64,000 nt of DNA from assembly GCA_964036045.1 (NCBI GenBank), contig OZ038380.1, positions 123,584,899-123,648,898 of the forward strand. The letters run 5' to 3'. A model generated the notes under the pieces. It was not told the DNA's origin. It saw only the letters and a program-made list of their open reading frames with translations, and made no database searches. Numbering within the stretch: the stretch's first letter is position 1; each line of letters opens with the position of its first letter. Of this stretch, positions 40,360-51,345 are shown piece after piece. Origin of the DNA: Eutreptiella sp. 'Long Island Sound 2002'. Taxonomy: Eukaryota > Euglenozoa > Euglenophyceae > Eutreptiales > Eutreptiaceae. Both the position numbers and the translations under genes were made by a program.

Positions 40360-41750
40360 AAATGTGTGGTAAAAATTGCAACAACCCAGAAATCCTGGAA
40401 TTCCGTGATAGTCTCAGGGCCCTTCCACTTCTGAATAGCAATGAGCCTCCCTGGACTGGGTCGGCGTGTACCATTCTCGAGAAGAGAACCACAAATTTTG
40501 ACAGATTTTAAAAACAATTTTCCCTTCGTCGGCCCGCAAATCAGCTGATTGGCATCATGAACGTCCATAACCTGGTTCAGGTGTTTGTCATGTAGGGCCA
40601 CCAGCTTATCTTCAGTCAGTCCCTCCCCTTCTGTCGCGACGATTATATCATCTATGTGCACATTGACGAAGGCACGGAGCTCAGGATGAGCTGTAAAAAG
40701 CACATCCTCCATCATTTTCTGAAAGAATGAGGGCGCATTCTTCAGTCGCATGGGCATGACCGTCCACTGGTCCGAGCTACATGGGGTGCACATACAAGTT
40801 AGAGGCCGGCTGTCCTTCCTCAACGGCATTTGGTGAAGGCCATGACGGAGATCCAGCACAGAAATCAAGCGACCTCTCGCCCTCTTGGCGATTTCTTCCT
40901 CCATGAGAGGAAGGGGGTGCAAATCTGCCTTGGTCTCAGGGTTGAGATTGCGAAAATCAACAACTATTTGCCAGCCATCTATGGTGTTTTGGTCTGCAGG
41001 TGGCGGTTTTGGAACTGTAATTGGAGCACAACACCACTCGCTGGTCATACAACCCTCAATCCAACCAAATTTTCTGACATTTCTTTCGATTATTTTTCTG
41101 AGATTCTCATGTTTTTGTCCGTGACTTTCATAGGGGCGCTGTTTCTGCGCCTTGTACCCCTCACGAAGCTCGATGAAGGCTTCACCGAACTGCCCACGGA
41201 CAGGGGGGCTCGTGACTAACTTGCCGGAAGGGGTTGTGTCCTTCCGTTCCTCGAAAATCTTTTCTCTTTTCTTGGAACACAACTCAGTGTCCACCTGATC
41301 GCCACGAACTACTGTCGGAAAAACTCTGGCAATCTCCTCCGCCTTAGCAGGAAGGATCTTCTTACGGATGTCTTGAAAGAGGTCCGTATCAACTGCCTCC
41401 TGAAGGTAGGTGTGTCGAGTGCCGGCATTCCAGAGATCATCTTCGTGATCGAGCTCCTCGAAGGGATCATTGTAAGGTTCCACACGAAATTGTTTGTAAA
41501 AAAACTCTGGATTTGCGGCGCAATTTAAAATTTTTCTTCGCCTGTGCACTGAAGATTCTTTTCGATGTTGATCGTATTGGGGAAGAGAGAGACGAGGCCG
41601 ATCCATTTGACGACAGATCACCTTTGGCATCTGAGGGAGAAAAATCGGAAAAATTACATTCATCATCAGTACCACGCTCAACCTCAGATTCCGACCCAAC
41701 ACAAGAATTAGTTCCAGATTCAGCAGAATCAGAGTCAGTAAGCCCTCCAT
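40314..41750 (-). pseudogene. Element C reverse transcriptase
   Basis: One 478-codon frame starts in a linker and covers RT: QRPYESHGQKHENLRKII, SEWCCAPITVPKPPP, QIVVDFRNLNPET, ISVLDLRHGLHQMPL, MRLKNAPSFFQKMM, NVHIDDIIVA (HIDD in place of YIDD) and GPTKGKLFLKSV. It is frameshifted at its end (EFQDFWVV, where LGCCNFY is expected), and the connection continues in the next frame. It is close in sequence to the B RT. Confidence 0.92.
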
Positions 41751-41799
41751 CCACCAGGAATGCGAGCGAACTTCAGGAGCGCTGTCGTAGGGGACCTGT

Positions 41800-42425
41800 T
41801 TCGTCCCTGGCGTACAGCTTAATCTTCCTTAGAAGTTCGATGTAATCTACACAAATGTCCTGCAATTCCTGAAACCACGGATTGTCGTCCCACAAGGGTA
41901 CAGCTAAAATCGCCTGGGTTTTATCCTGCTGGATTTTGTTGATGACCTGCTGGATTAAGTGAAACAGAGGATTAATCTATAACCTCTCGTCCGATTTTTG
42001 GGTCCAATCGTCGCGAAAGTAATTATCAAACCGTTTGTTCTCACGATTAGCAAAAGCATCGTACCGTGGGGTAAAAGAATGCTGCTCATAAAAATATTCA
42101 CAAATAGCATCGCGCCATTTATCGACAACTCTGTAGGATGAACAGTGCCAGCGCAAAGGGCGTCGTGGCTGAGAGTCCCTACGAAGACATTCTAGCTCCC
42201 GAGAGTACTCAACACTCCCATTCACCTCGGCAATGGTGACATCTTCTCCAAATTTTGGAGTCACCTTTTGCTTCAAAAATTCTTCAGCACTTTTAAACCC
42301 GGTGCGCAAAAAACAAAATTCAGGGCACACCAAGGGACCTGACTCAAGCAAAAAAAAACCCATATGACTTCCGGGCGCCACCCTATTCTTGCAGAGCCAA
42401 GGATGGCCAAAGTAAAGGTAATACT
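41800..42425 (-). pseudogene. Element C methyltransferase-like domain
   Basis: The minus strand reads YRVVDKWRDAICEYFYEQHS and YDAFANRENKRFDNYF, then a stop near 41980, then INPLFHLIQQV, QAILAVPLWDDNPWFQEL and RKIKLYARDETGP. It aligns residue by residue with 220-345 of the B pol. The NPPF box is NPLF here. A similar domain occurs, inverted, in element A. It is identified from its likeness to the DIRS-type methyltransferase-like domain; activity is unknown. Confidence 0.75.
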
Positions 42426-42884
42426 TTATTTCGGCAGGATAGGAGTAGTCATCCTCAAAGACAACTTCTTCAACTTTGCCGGCATCCCAAGGGTCCTGAG
42501 CGACCAAATGGGTTGATATATAACAACCACGTTGTCGCCTGAGAGGGAGTGTCCAGAAACTCCCTCCAGGGTAACGGGATGTGGCGAATCAAACACGCAG
42601 TCGTCGGGTAAGAAAGAATTGGATTGGAGATTTCCCTCCGACCCATTGTCACACAAGCAAGTGGCGAGGTGAAAATCGGCTTTGCAATCAGAAACCCACA
42701 GCTTTGTGACCAACTGTCAGGCCCTGTGCTTGGGCTGTACACCCACCTCGTCCACTGCAGCAGAAGGATCCGTTGCCGCATCCAGGGGAAAGGACACAAG
42801 AGACCCTACATCGAGCAAGGCTTGAGAAGGACTCGGGGGGTCATGCCTGAAATTGCCTCGAGAGGGGCGATTTTCGTGGCTCCC
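42426..42884 (-). pseudogene. Element C protease region, in frame after the gag UAG
   Basis: After the gag stop the frame goes on with GSHENRPSRGNF. It meets a TGA just before 42713 and then reads VSDCKADFHLATCLCDNGSE and VTLEGVSGHSL. CDNGS is the aspartic-protease motif, with Asn where Thr or Ser is usual, just as in B (IDNGS); the following LEGVSGH is also shared. A frameshift follows into the 41977-42507 frame. Confidence 0.8.
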
Positions 42885-45726
42885 CTAGGCGTTCTGACCT
42901 CCAGCGGCCGCATTAACCTGATGGATGCAGCTGGATTCATCAATCCACTCCTCATGGAGCGGATCGTCTGCGGGATTCAATGCATTTTCCACGTAATCTC
43001 GGTCTGCATCTGACACCTGATCTGCACCAGACACCTGATCCACGCGATTATTGCCCCTTCCACGGCCAAGGCCGCCTGATGCGGGACCTCCATGGCCGCC
43101 ACGCCCCTTGCCGTTGCCTGAAGAAAAGGCCCCAGACAGGTTTCCCTTACCCTTGCCCTGGGATCCTTGTGCATTTCCTTTGTTTCGGCCGAATAGGGGG
43201 GTTTGGCCTGGATTTCGATTTTCCACCACCGGGGGTGGGGTTTGTATTTTTCTGACCACCGGGCTGCCCACCGAAATCGGATGGAGTCCGATTTCCTGTG
43301 CCTTGGGGACCGCTTTGGCCCCCAGGATTTTTGGTTCCTCCTGAGGGGGTGTGATTTCTCTTTACAGCCTTCCCTCCATGCACCTGTCGGGCATTTCTGT
43401 CTGAATTCTGAGGGGGACTACTGACATTTTCCCCAATAGCCTTGTGATGCTGGGCTGACCACCAGTGATTCTCCGTAGAATGTGACTTCGCTCAGTTCGT
43501 AGAGCCGAGCAAGAGGCAGATGCCACACTCCTGCTGGACACCTTTTGTGTCATTCACTGTTTTGGTGCTCCTATTGGCGCCGCCTTGGGCATTTTGCTGG
43601 CAATTCTTACCACCCCCAAGGCCCTCGTGGTAATTCTGGTTGGCGGCGTCAGCGATCCGCTCAACCTCTTCCCACAGTTCCTTCGGGGTGTACCAAAACA
43701 CCCAGTTTCTTGCCTTAAGGCGCTGCCCATGGAAGCTTACTCCCCTGTTTAGGACTTGGACAAACAAGTGCCGATCCTCATGTTCATCAAACTCAATTTT
43801 CCGCGTGTTTTCAGTGAACTTCACCTTCCAAAACAACGTGGGGGAACACTTTTGAAGTGGTTCCCGAACTGAAAATTTATTGGCGGAGGCATCACAGCCA
43901 TCCACCTCCGCTCACCACGTCTTGACCTTTTCTTCGGACTGTTTGTTGCGAAGGTTCGCGGCAGTTTCAGAGGGGATCTTATCAAAAATCAAATTTTTCA
44001 ACTCAGCATTGGAGAACTTTTCACCCGAATGATCAGCCTCCTCGACCAGATTCCAGAAACGCTGCTTCTTATCCTGAACCTCATGGAGGATTGATCGCGA
44101 AAATGAGGGGAAATTCTTCAGCATCTGGTGGTAATGATCCTCCGGCAGTCTGGATCCACGTGCCTCCAGCTGTTCCGACACCTCATTATAGGTAAGGGGG
44201 GAACTTGTCTCTTCGCGATCACTCCATGTCCGAAGCCAAGTGTTGGCCGGCGGTCCCTCAAGACAGTCCAAGAGGGCCGTCAGGTACTGATCCTCGTGGA
44301 GCTTTTGGGTTTTAACCAACAGCTTGAACTCTGGTTGCAACTGAGGCCAACGTCTGGGGTTCCCATTGTACTTTGGTTGCTTGGCAACCTGGCGAAGTCT
44401 CAGCAGGGTAGGGTTCAGAAGAGATTCCAGCCCAACACCGGCTGTAATGGCAGACACCTTCGCGGCATCATTAGCCACACCAGCTCCGGCGAGGGTCTGG
44501 GCGAGCAAAAGCTGGGCTAGGGCGTTGGAATCAGCAGCACCAGGGGTAGTGCGGGAGGCAGTTCGCTTGGCATTCTGTGCCTTTCCCCTGGCCTTCTGCG
44601 TCCTACTCTCAGAACGAGAAGTTTTAACCCTTTCTTTAAGTTTACTTCTGCTGATCCGTGCATCGGTGGTCTTAGAATCCACCGAAGGAGCAATGGAAAA
44701 ATCTCTGTGGCTTCCTCCGATAACTCTGTTTCTTTTCCTACCAATAAGGCGCCCCGGGACCGCATGTGTGTCTTAAAAAAAACTTTTATACCCAACGTCT
44801 GTACAATTAGGTGCATCTGATCCTTGAGCTCCGGAAGCTCAGAATCTCGCTCGGTACAACAGGGGCAGTCGACAGGGCAGTACATTCTGTGCGCTGCGGG
44901 TGCTGGACAGGCTGCAGGGCCCAATAGGTCCGTCGATTTTAACCAGGAGTCCACCTTCCGTGCTCCTTCGGCCCTGATCTCTAGACTAGCCTGTTTTACA
45001 GCTTCCAAAATACCTTCCTCGACCGCTGCAGCCAGTTCAGGCGCAGTATCTCGGCCGGGAAGGGGAGAATGAGGGGCTGAGGGCCCGGGAACAGGCTCCC
45101 GAGTCTTCTCCTTGGGGAAGGGAGTCGCATTCCAGACCTGCAGGAACGCATTCTGGAGTCGATTTTCTTCCCACTCACGGCACTGCCGTTCGTGGGTTTC
45201 CTCCAGAAAAAAACAAAAAAATTCAATTCAAAATCCAAAGGCCTCCTCCTCCCAGCGTTGTAGACCCTATTTTCCTTTCCAAGAGCCCGTTTCAACATTG
45301 TGGGCTTCTCCCGGGGATAGTCTGGGTTCTCAAGGAGCCCATTGCTCGGGGCGTGTTGGGGGCGGCACCTAACCTGGTCCACCAACCTCAAAGTCCATCA
45401 TGTTGACCTCTAATTTCTCCAGAGGCGTAATGTGGGTGGTGGTGGTGCCTCCAAGCTCCTGAAGAGCTCCGCGGGCGGCATCGGCTAGTCGATTCCAGCC
45501 ATCCGGCAGTTGATGTCGACTGGGATCTACGTAATGATGGCCTCCACTGCAGGTGATGTTTGATCTCCTGGGACACTGTGGGCTGGAGCAGGGGAATCAC
45601 CTGAGTGCTTCGGTTGCGCAGCACAGGGGGAGAGAGATCGTGATCTCCTGCGGCCCTACGGTGTTTACGGGAATGCCCTGAGGAGCTAGCAAAGGAATGG
45701 ACCCCGCAGGAACAACATTCAGGTAG
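42885..45726 (-). pseudogene. Element C gag, several frames
   Basis: From the LTR side: an LTR-initiated frame, then a Cys cluster CPVDCPCC with a coiled coil (about 44850), then a capsid-like region (44480-43912: KQPKYNGNPRRWPQL, GSRLPEDHYHQML). An RRM-like region follows (43905-43640: FWKVKFTENTRKIEF, LKARNWVFWYTPKELWEEV). The next motif is C-x2-C-x11-H-x4-H (CGIC...HSTENH, about 43540-43465, with a TGA inside), then a Gly/Gln/Asn-rich tail ending AAGGQNA at TAG 42885-42887. The order matches B Gag throughout. Confidence 0.85.
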
Positions 45727-45738
45727 CCTCTGCTACCA
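45727..45738 (-). promoter_or_regulatory. Element C primer-binding site
   Basis: On the minus strand TGGTAGCAGAGG follows the end of the 5' LTR. It is read as Arg-Gly-Ser-Arg-Gly in a frame coming from the LTR. Confidence 0.9.
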
Positions 45739-46262
45739 CGTAAGTGCTGTCCCGGGTAATTGAGAGGGCCGGAGGGCGGAAGGCTCGCTAGGCCCGGGGT
45801 GCAGCCTTGCGGGGATGCGACCTGAATATTTGTTCCGGTGAAGGAGGGGGCCATAGGGGAGAAGAGGGCAGCGAGAACACTGGACAAGTCCATACTCATA
45901 TGACCCAGAGAAAAATCCCAGTCTATGAAGAAAATTAATGCGGATGAATATAAATACATCTCAGTGTCTAAATCTGTCTGGAAAGATTTATATAAATCGG
46001 ATTTGCAGAAAAGGTTTGGCCGATTTGGGTCGCACACGCGCGCCAGCGGCAAATGGAGATTCCCGGTACATCATCGGAATGCGGCGAATTTGCAATGAAT
46101 GGACAGCGGCGCTGAATTCAGCACGTCAAAATTATGTCGTTCAGTCACTAAGAATGGTCTCGGGGTCGGCGGTAGCGCCGAAGTGTGTAAAATGGCCAAA
46201 ATGTAGCCCGTCCGGGGCAGATCTCTGGAAATCTGAGCAGATTGGGATTAGCCGCACTTACA
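45739..46262 (-). repeat. Element C 5' LTR
   Basis: About 524 bp on the minus strand, from TGTAAGTGCGGC at 46262 to GCACTTACG at 45739. Its first 182 bases match the partial 3' LTR at 1-182. A frame opening inside it (MSMDLSSVLAALFSPM, about 45900) passes through the primer-binding site into gag and ends at 45597. Confidence 0.88.
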
Positions 46263-47099
46263 AAGCAACAAAGCAACAATGGCTTGCGCCCATAGCACTC
46301 TGCGAAGTACAATGTGACACATGCTTTTGGGACCCGAACAATTGCTCATTTGAGCCCCACACCATGTAGCATGCAATACACAAGTACTAATACTCCGAAT
46401 GAGCCAATTGGCCTCGTCGCGCGCGTTCGCAGCAGAAAAAAAGACGAAGAAAAAGACGCACAGCCAGAACAGATAACAAGAAAAATCGTTTTTTCCGACC
46501 TCAGAAACCCCTTGAAAATTTTTACGCGGCTGTTTGGCGAGGTCAAAAACCGTAGGACACACAGGGAAGACCAAGAACAACAGAGCAACAACAGCGGCGA
46601 AGTTGAATGTTGCGCGGCCCAAATGACCTAGCAAAGTGCGTGCCGTAAGAAATAGGCGACTTGTGCATGTCAAAAAGAAAAAAAATAAACAAAACAAAGA
46701 GACAGACACAAAACCAAAAACAAAGAATGCACGAAAAGCCACCTCACAAGAACCACAAAAGACCAAACGCCGACAGCCAAGGACCTTGGGGAAACAGTGG
46801 TATGAGAAACAAGTATGTTACGAGCCCATGCATGCCAGACCACCCCCGCTACATAGGCATAGGTGTGCAAATCAAGTATTTTGCGAAGGAGGGCGCCAAA
46901 GTGACTACGCCACACACAAAAACAAACAACCAAACAATCGCACGCGTCGTGAATCATGCATACATACACATGCCACGCCCATATATCCATATGTCCATAG
47001 ACGCCAAGCGCCCGCAAAATACATGGGGACGGAGACAAGGTCAAGGAGAAACATGGTATGGCAAACAACATAACAAAAAAGGTATGGGAAGCCGTATAA
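46263..47099. other. Region flanking element C, no gene seen
   Basis: The first bases, AAGCA, would be the target site of C; its partner lies outside the window. The region is A-rich around 46670-46760. Open frames on both strands (for example 46661-47263) are Lys/Asn/Thr-rich and have no recognisable domain. Confidence 0.6.
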
Positions 47100-47640
47100 A
47101 CAACAAGGTATCGAAAAAAAGGGGGGAAGAGAGGTATGAACGCCTCCCGCCCCCCGCCACACCCACACACCCCCTACACCTTGCACACGCTCTATATAGG
47201 GGATACACAAGGTATGACAAGGAAGTATGTTATCGCACCGACACGCTAGACACGTACATATGATAATACCGCGTCAGCCCCATGAATAGAAAAAAGCACC
47301 ATGGTATGGAAGAAAAAAGGGGGGGGAGAGGAGAGGTATGAACGCCCGTTGCCCACCACGTGCACACACTGCCTACACCTTGCACACGCTCTCTATAGGG
47401 GATACACAAGGTATGACAAAGCAGTATGTTATCGCACCGCCACGCTAGACACGTACATATGAAAATACCGCGTCCGCCCCATGAGGAGAAAAAAAGCACC
47501 ATGGTATGGGGAAAAAAAAGGGGGGGGGGAGAGGAGAGGTATGAACGCCCGCCGCCCGCCACCCCCACACACCCCCTACACCTTGCACACGCTCTCTATA
47601 GGGGAAGCATGCAAGATACAACAATGAGGGGAAACACACA
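47100..47640 (+). repeat. Three tandem units of about 200 bp with a TATA-like core
   Basis: Each unit has an A-run and G-run, GAGAGGTATGAACGCC, a CACACACC stretch, CTACACCTTGCACACGCTC and then CTATATAGGGG or CTCTATAGGGG (near 47190, 47390, 47590). The first two continue with TATGACAA...GCTAGACACGTACATATGA. The third is joined to a different sequence (GAAGCATGCAAG). Function is unknown; the TATA-like core is noted only as sequence. Confidence 0.8.
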
Positions 47641-50056
47641 AGATAGGACAGTTGTGAGGTATGTTAACGACCCGTACTGCGTAGCACCACACCCAACGGC
47701 GTGCTACAGATTTACAGGACCTCTTTTTCTGCCTTTTTATCGTGACCATGTCGGCCGACCCCGGGAACCGAACCAGGTATGACATACCCCATAAACCACA
47801 CACCGCAAGCACACACACACACACACACCGCAAGCACACCAGACACGAACCCCGCACACCACCCACACCAACACGAGGCGCCACACAACACACACACACA
47901 CACACCAGGGCAACAGAGATAGGCAGGGGCCGCCTACCGTAACACAACACACCAACACACGAGCATGACACCATTACACCACAGGCACAAGCAAGCCCCG
48001 GCCAGGAGAGGAAGACGGGTAGCACCCCCCGGGGCCCTCAGCCAGGAGTGGCGAGCGAACCCTCACCACCACAACCAGCGAACACCAGCCAGGAGTGGCG
48101 GAGAACCGCACCCACGGCCCTCGGCCAGAGGTCGCGAGGGACCACCCACCACGGCCGGCGGCGGACCTCAGCCAGGAGTGGCGGGGCACCGCAAAGAGAA
48201 CCCGCAGCCAGGAGTGTGGAGGGACCATCCACAGCACACACCAACCACAGCCACACCAACACCAGCTGCAAGCCCCAACTGAGAGAGGCGGGGACAAGCA
48301 TCAAGAGACCACACACACATCACGCACACGCACGCACGCACACCAGCGCACGCGGAAGACACATCCACACCACACCAACACCAACACAGACACCAAAAAC
48401 ACAAAAAACACACAAAAGCACGAGCACCACGCGCAACCGCCCGCGCCACAAACACACACAACACGGGACACCCCTCACCCCCACAAAACAGCCCACGCTG
48501 CCGGCGGACCCAATCCAGGAGTGGCGGGGAACCGCAACCAGGACCCTCAGCCAGGAGTGGCGATGGACCACACACCACGACCACTAGCAGACCCCAGCCA
48601 GGAGTGGCGGGGAACCGCAGCCGGGGCCCTCAGCCAAGAGTGGCGAGGGAACATCTACCACCACCAACAGCGGAACCCAGCCAGGAGTGGCGGAGAATTG
48701 CACTCAAAGCCCTCAGCCAGGAATGGCAAGGGACCAACCACAACACACACCAGCCACACCCACACAAACACCAGCAGCAAGCCCCAGCCCAGAGAGGGGA
48801 GGACAAGCAACCACACACCCCCTACACCTTGCACACGCTCTCTATAGGGGAAGCATGCAAGATACAACAATGAGGGGAAACACACAAGATAGGACAGTTG
48901 TGAGGTATGTTAACGACCCGTACTGCGTAGCACCACACCCAACGGCGTGCTACAGATTTACAGGACCTCTTTTTCTGCCTTTTTATCGTGACCATGTCGG
49001 CCAACCCCGGGAACCGAACCAGGTATGACATACCCCATAAACCACACACCGCAAGCACACACACACACACACCGCAAGCACACCAGACACGAACCCCGCA
49101 CACCACCCACACCAACACGAGGCGCCACACAACACACACACACACACACCAGGGCAACAGAGATAAGCAGGGGCCGCCTATCGTAACACAACACACCAAC
49201 ACACGAGCATGACACCATTACACCACAGGCACAAGCAAGCCCCGGCCAGGAGAGGAAGACGGGTAGCACCCCCCGGGGCCCTCAGCCAGGAGTGGCGAGC
49301 GAACCCTCACCACCACAACCAGCGAACACCAGCCAGGAGTGGCGGAGAACCGCACCCACGGCCCTCGGCCAGGAGTCGCGAGGGACCACCCACCACGGCC
49401 GGCGGCGGACCTCAGCCAGGAGTGGCGGGGCACCGCAAGGAAAACCCGCAGCCAGGAGTGTCGAGGGAACACCCACAGCACACACCAACCACACCCACAC
49501 CAACACCAGCTGCAAGCCCCAACTGAGAGAGGCGGGGACAAGCATCAAGAGACCACACACACATCACGCACACGCACGCACGCACACCAGCGCACGCGGA
49601 AGACACATCCACACTACACCACCACCAACACAGACACCAAAAACACAAAAAACACACAAAAGCACGAACACCACGCGCAACCGCCCGCGCCACAAACACA
49701 CACAACACGGGACACCCCTCACCCCCACAAAACAGCCCACGCTGCCGGCGGACCCAATCCAGGAGTGGCGGGGAACCGCAACCAGGACCCTCAGCCAGGA
49801 GTGGCGATGGACCACACACCACGACCACCAGCGGACCCCAGCCAGGAGTGGCGGGGAACCGCAGCCGGGGCCCTCAGCCAAGAGTGGCGAGGGAACATCT
49901 ACCACCACCGACAGCGCAACCCCGCCAGGAGTGGCGGAGAATTGCACTCAAAGCCCTCAGCCAGGAATGGCAAGGGACCAACCACAACACACACCAGCCA
50001 CACCCACACAAACACCAGCAGCAAGCCCCAGCCCAGAGAGGCGAGGACAAGCAACC
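47567..50056 (+). repeat. Tandem duplication of a 1.24-kb unit
   Basis: 47567-48811 and 48812-50056 match almost base for base, with an offset of 1244-1246 bp (for example, 48001 corresponds to 49245). The few differences include CA-repeat length. The unit includes a dense part of the hairpin array, so that array is partly copied as a block. Confidence 0.9.
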
Positions 50057-50835
50057 ACAGACCACCAACACACAACACACGCACACGCACGCACACCAAC
50101 ACACGCAGAAGACACACCCACATCACACCACCCACACCACCACCAACACAGACACCACAAACACACAAAACACACAAAAGCACGGGCACCAGGCACACGC
50201 GCCGCGCCACAAACACACACAACACGGGAAACCTCCCATCCAACCCCACGGAAACGGGCCACCACCACCGCGGTCGCCGGCGGGCCCCAGCCAGGAGTGG
50301 CGGGGAACCGCAACGAGGATGACCCTCAGCCAGGAGTGGTGAGGGACCACACACCATCACCACCAGGGGACCCTAGCCAGGGGTGGCGAGGAACCGCACC
50401 CGGGGCCCTCAGCCAGGAGTGGCGAGGGAACACCCACGACCACGGACAGCGGACGCCAGCCAGGAGTGGCGAGGAACCGCACCCAGGACCCTCAGCCAGA
50501 AGTTGCGAGGGGCCACCCACCACCAACACCGCCGGACCCCGACCTGGAGTGGCGGAGAACCCGACCCAGCCACGCCCCACAAACCAGCGGACCTCAGCCA
50601 GGAGTGGCTAAGCACCACCCCCCGGAGCACCACCAGCAGACCCCAGCCAGGAGTGGCGGGGAACGGCACCAAGGACTCTCAGCCAGGAGTGGGGAGGGAC
50701 GACCCACCGTCACCGGCAGCGGGCCCCGACCAAGAGTGGCGGGGACGCGCAGACAAGCACCTCAGCCAGGAGTGGCGAGGGGCCGCCCCCCCCCCGCGCA
50801 GCACCACCACCGCACCCAAGCCAGCAGTGGCGCAG
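48035..50835 (+). repeat. Array of paired hairpins, alternating 36- and 47-bp spacing
   Basis: About 35 motifs. Each has inner arms GCCA and TGGC around a 4-base loop (usually GGAG), one unpaired base, and an outer stem of either CCCC/GGGG or CCCTC/GAGGG. The two stem types alternate. Core positions such as 50376, 50412, 50459, 50495 and 50541 show 36, 47, 36, 46 bp spacing, and the same rhythm occurs at 48088, 48124, 48171, 48207 and 48597, 48633, 48679, 48716. CAC-rich spacers without hairpins (for example 48225-48500) separate blocks. Base changes often keep the pairing. Confidence 0.88.
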
Positions 50836-51345
50836 GACCCACCACCAAGGCCAACACAGCAGGAGGGGGGGGACGGGGCGAAGAGAGCCCACAGGGGACG
50901 CAGGCGAGGGGCCCAGCCTCAGGTGCTTTGGGGGGCCCCCCGGTGACCGTATCAGCCCCAACTCACTAAGACTTAGCACACGCAATAAGGTGGGATACGC
51001 CCGGGACTGTTGGTCAGCGGCCCGAGGTGGAACCGGCTTGGGGGGGTGACCAGTGGGCCTGACCAAGAGCACTCCTCATGGCACATACTGCGGTTCGCGT
51101 CCAGCGAGGGGCTGCGGGTAGGGCACACCGTTGATCGGGGCAGGCCAGAGACGCGCCTGTCGCGCAAGGACTCCCCTTTGACCCACAGTGTACCCGACTC
51201 CGGTATGGGGAACGGCCGGAGTACCTCCCTACGGCGCAGGTCCATTTGTACGGAGCGGGTACAAATGGACGGCCCGTACAACAGAGTTACAACCCGACGG
51301 GGAGTGCAAGCATCGTCCGCCCTAAGAGGAAACACCAGGGGAAGG
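50836..51345. other. Unique GC-rich segment with strong stem-loops
   Basis: A break in the repeats of about 500 bp. A perfect 12-bp inverted repeat, GTCCATTTGTAC (51240-51251) and GTACAAATGGAC (51259-51270), encloses a 7-base loop. Upstream, ACTCCGG/CCGGAGT (about 51197-51222) forms another stem. No convincing coding frame. It could be a structured RNA end of a LINE. Confidence 0.7.

Larger units (their letters stand above)
1..46262 (-). mobile_element. Element C: old chromodomain Ty3-type LTR retrotransposon, split by a LINE insertion
   Basis: Reading the minus strand from right to left gives 5' LTR, primer-binding site, gag, protease, methyltransferase-like domain, RT and the first part of RNase H (46262-39867). 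The rest of RNase H, integrase, chromodomain, polypurine tract and the start of the 3' LTR follow at 3999-1. The two halves join cleanly once 4002-39856 and one copy of the 10-bp duplication are removed, leaving an internal region of about 9.7 kb, similar to the 9.2 kb of element B. All coding parts carry frameshifts or stops, so this copy is dead. The left LTR runs off the window, so the outer target-site duplication cannot be checked. Confidence 0.9.

Noticed and set aside
47730-47790. Minus-strand match to a tRNA B box (GGTTCGGTTCC)
   Set aside because: No matching A box, acceptor stem or anticodon arm around it, so it is not supported as a tRNA or Pol III promoter.
48035-50835. CRISPR array
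   Set aside because: The repeats are short hairpins with drifting sequence and CAC-rich spacers that are themselves repeated; there are no cas genes and the setting is eukaryotic.
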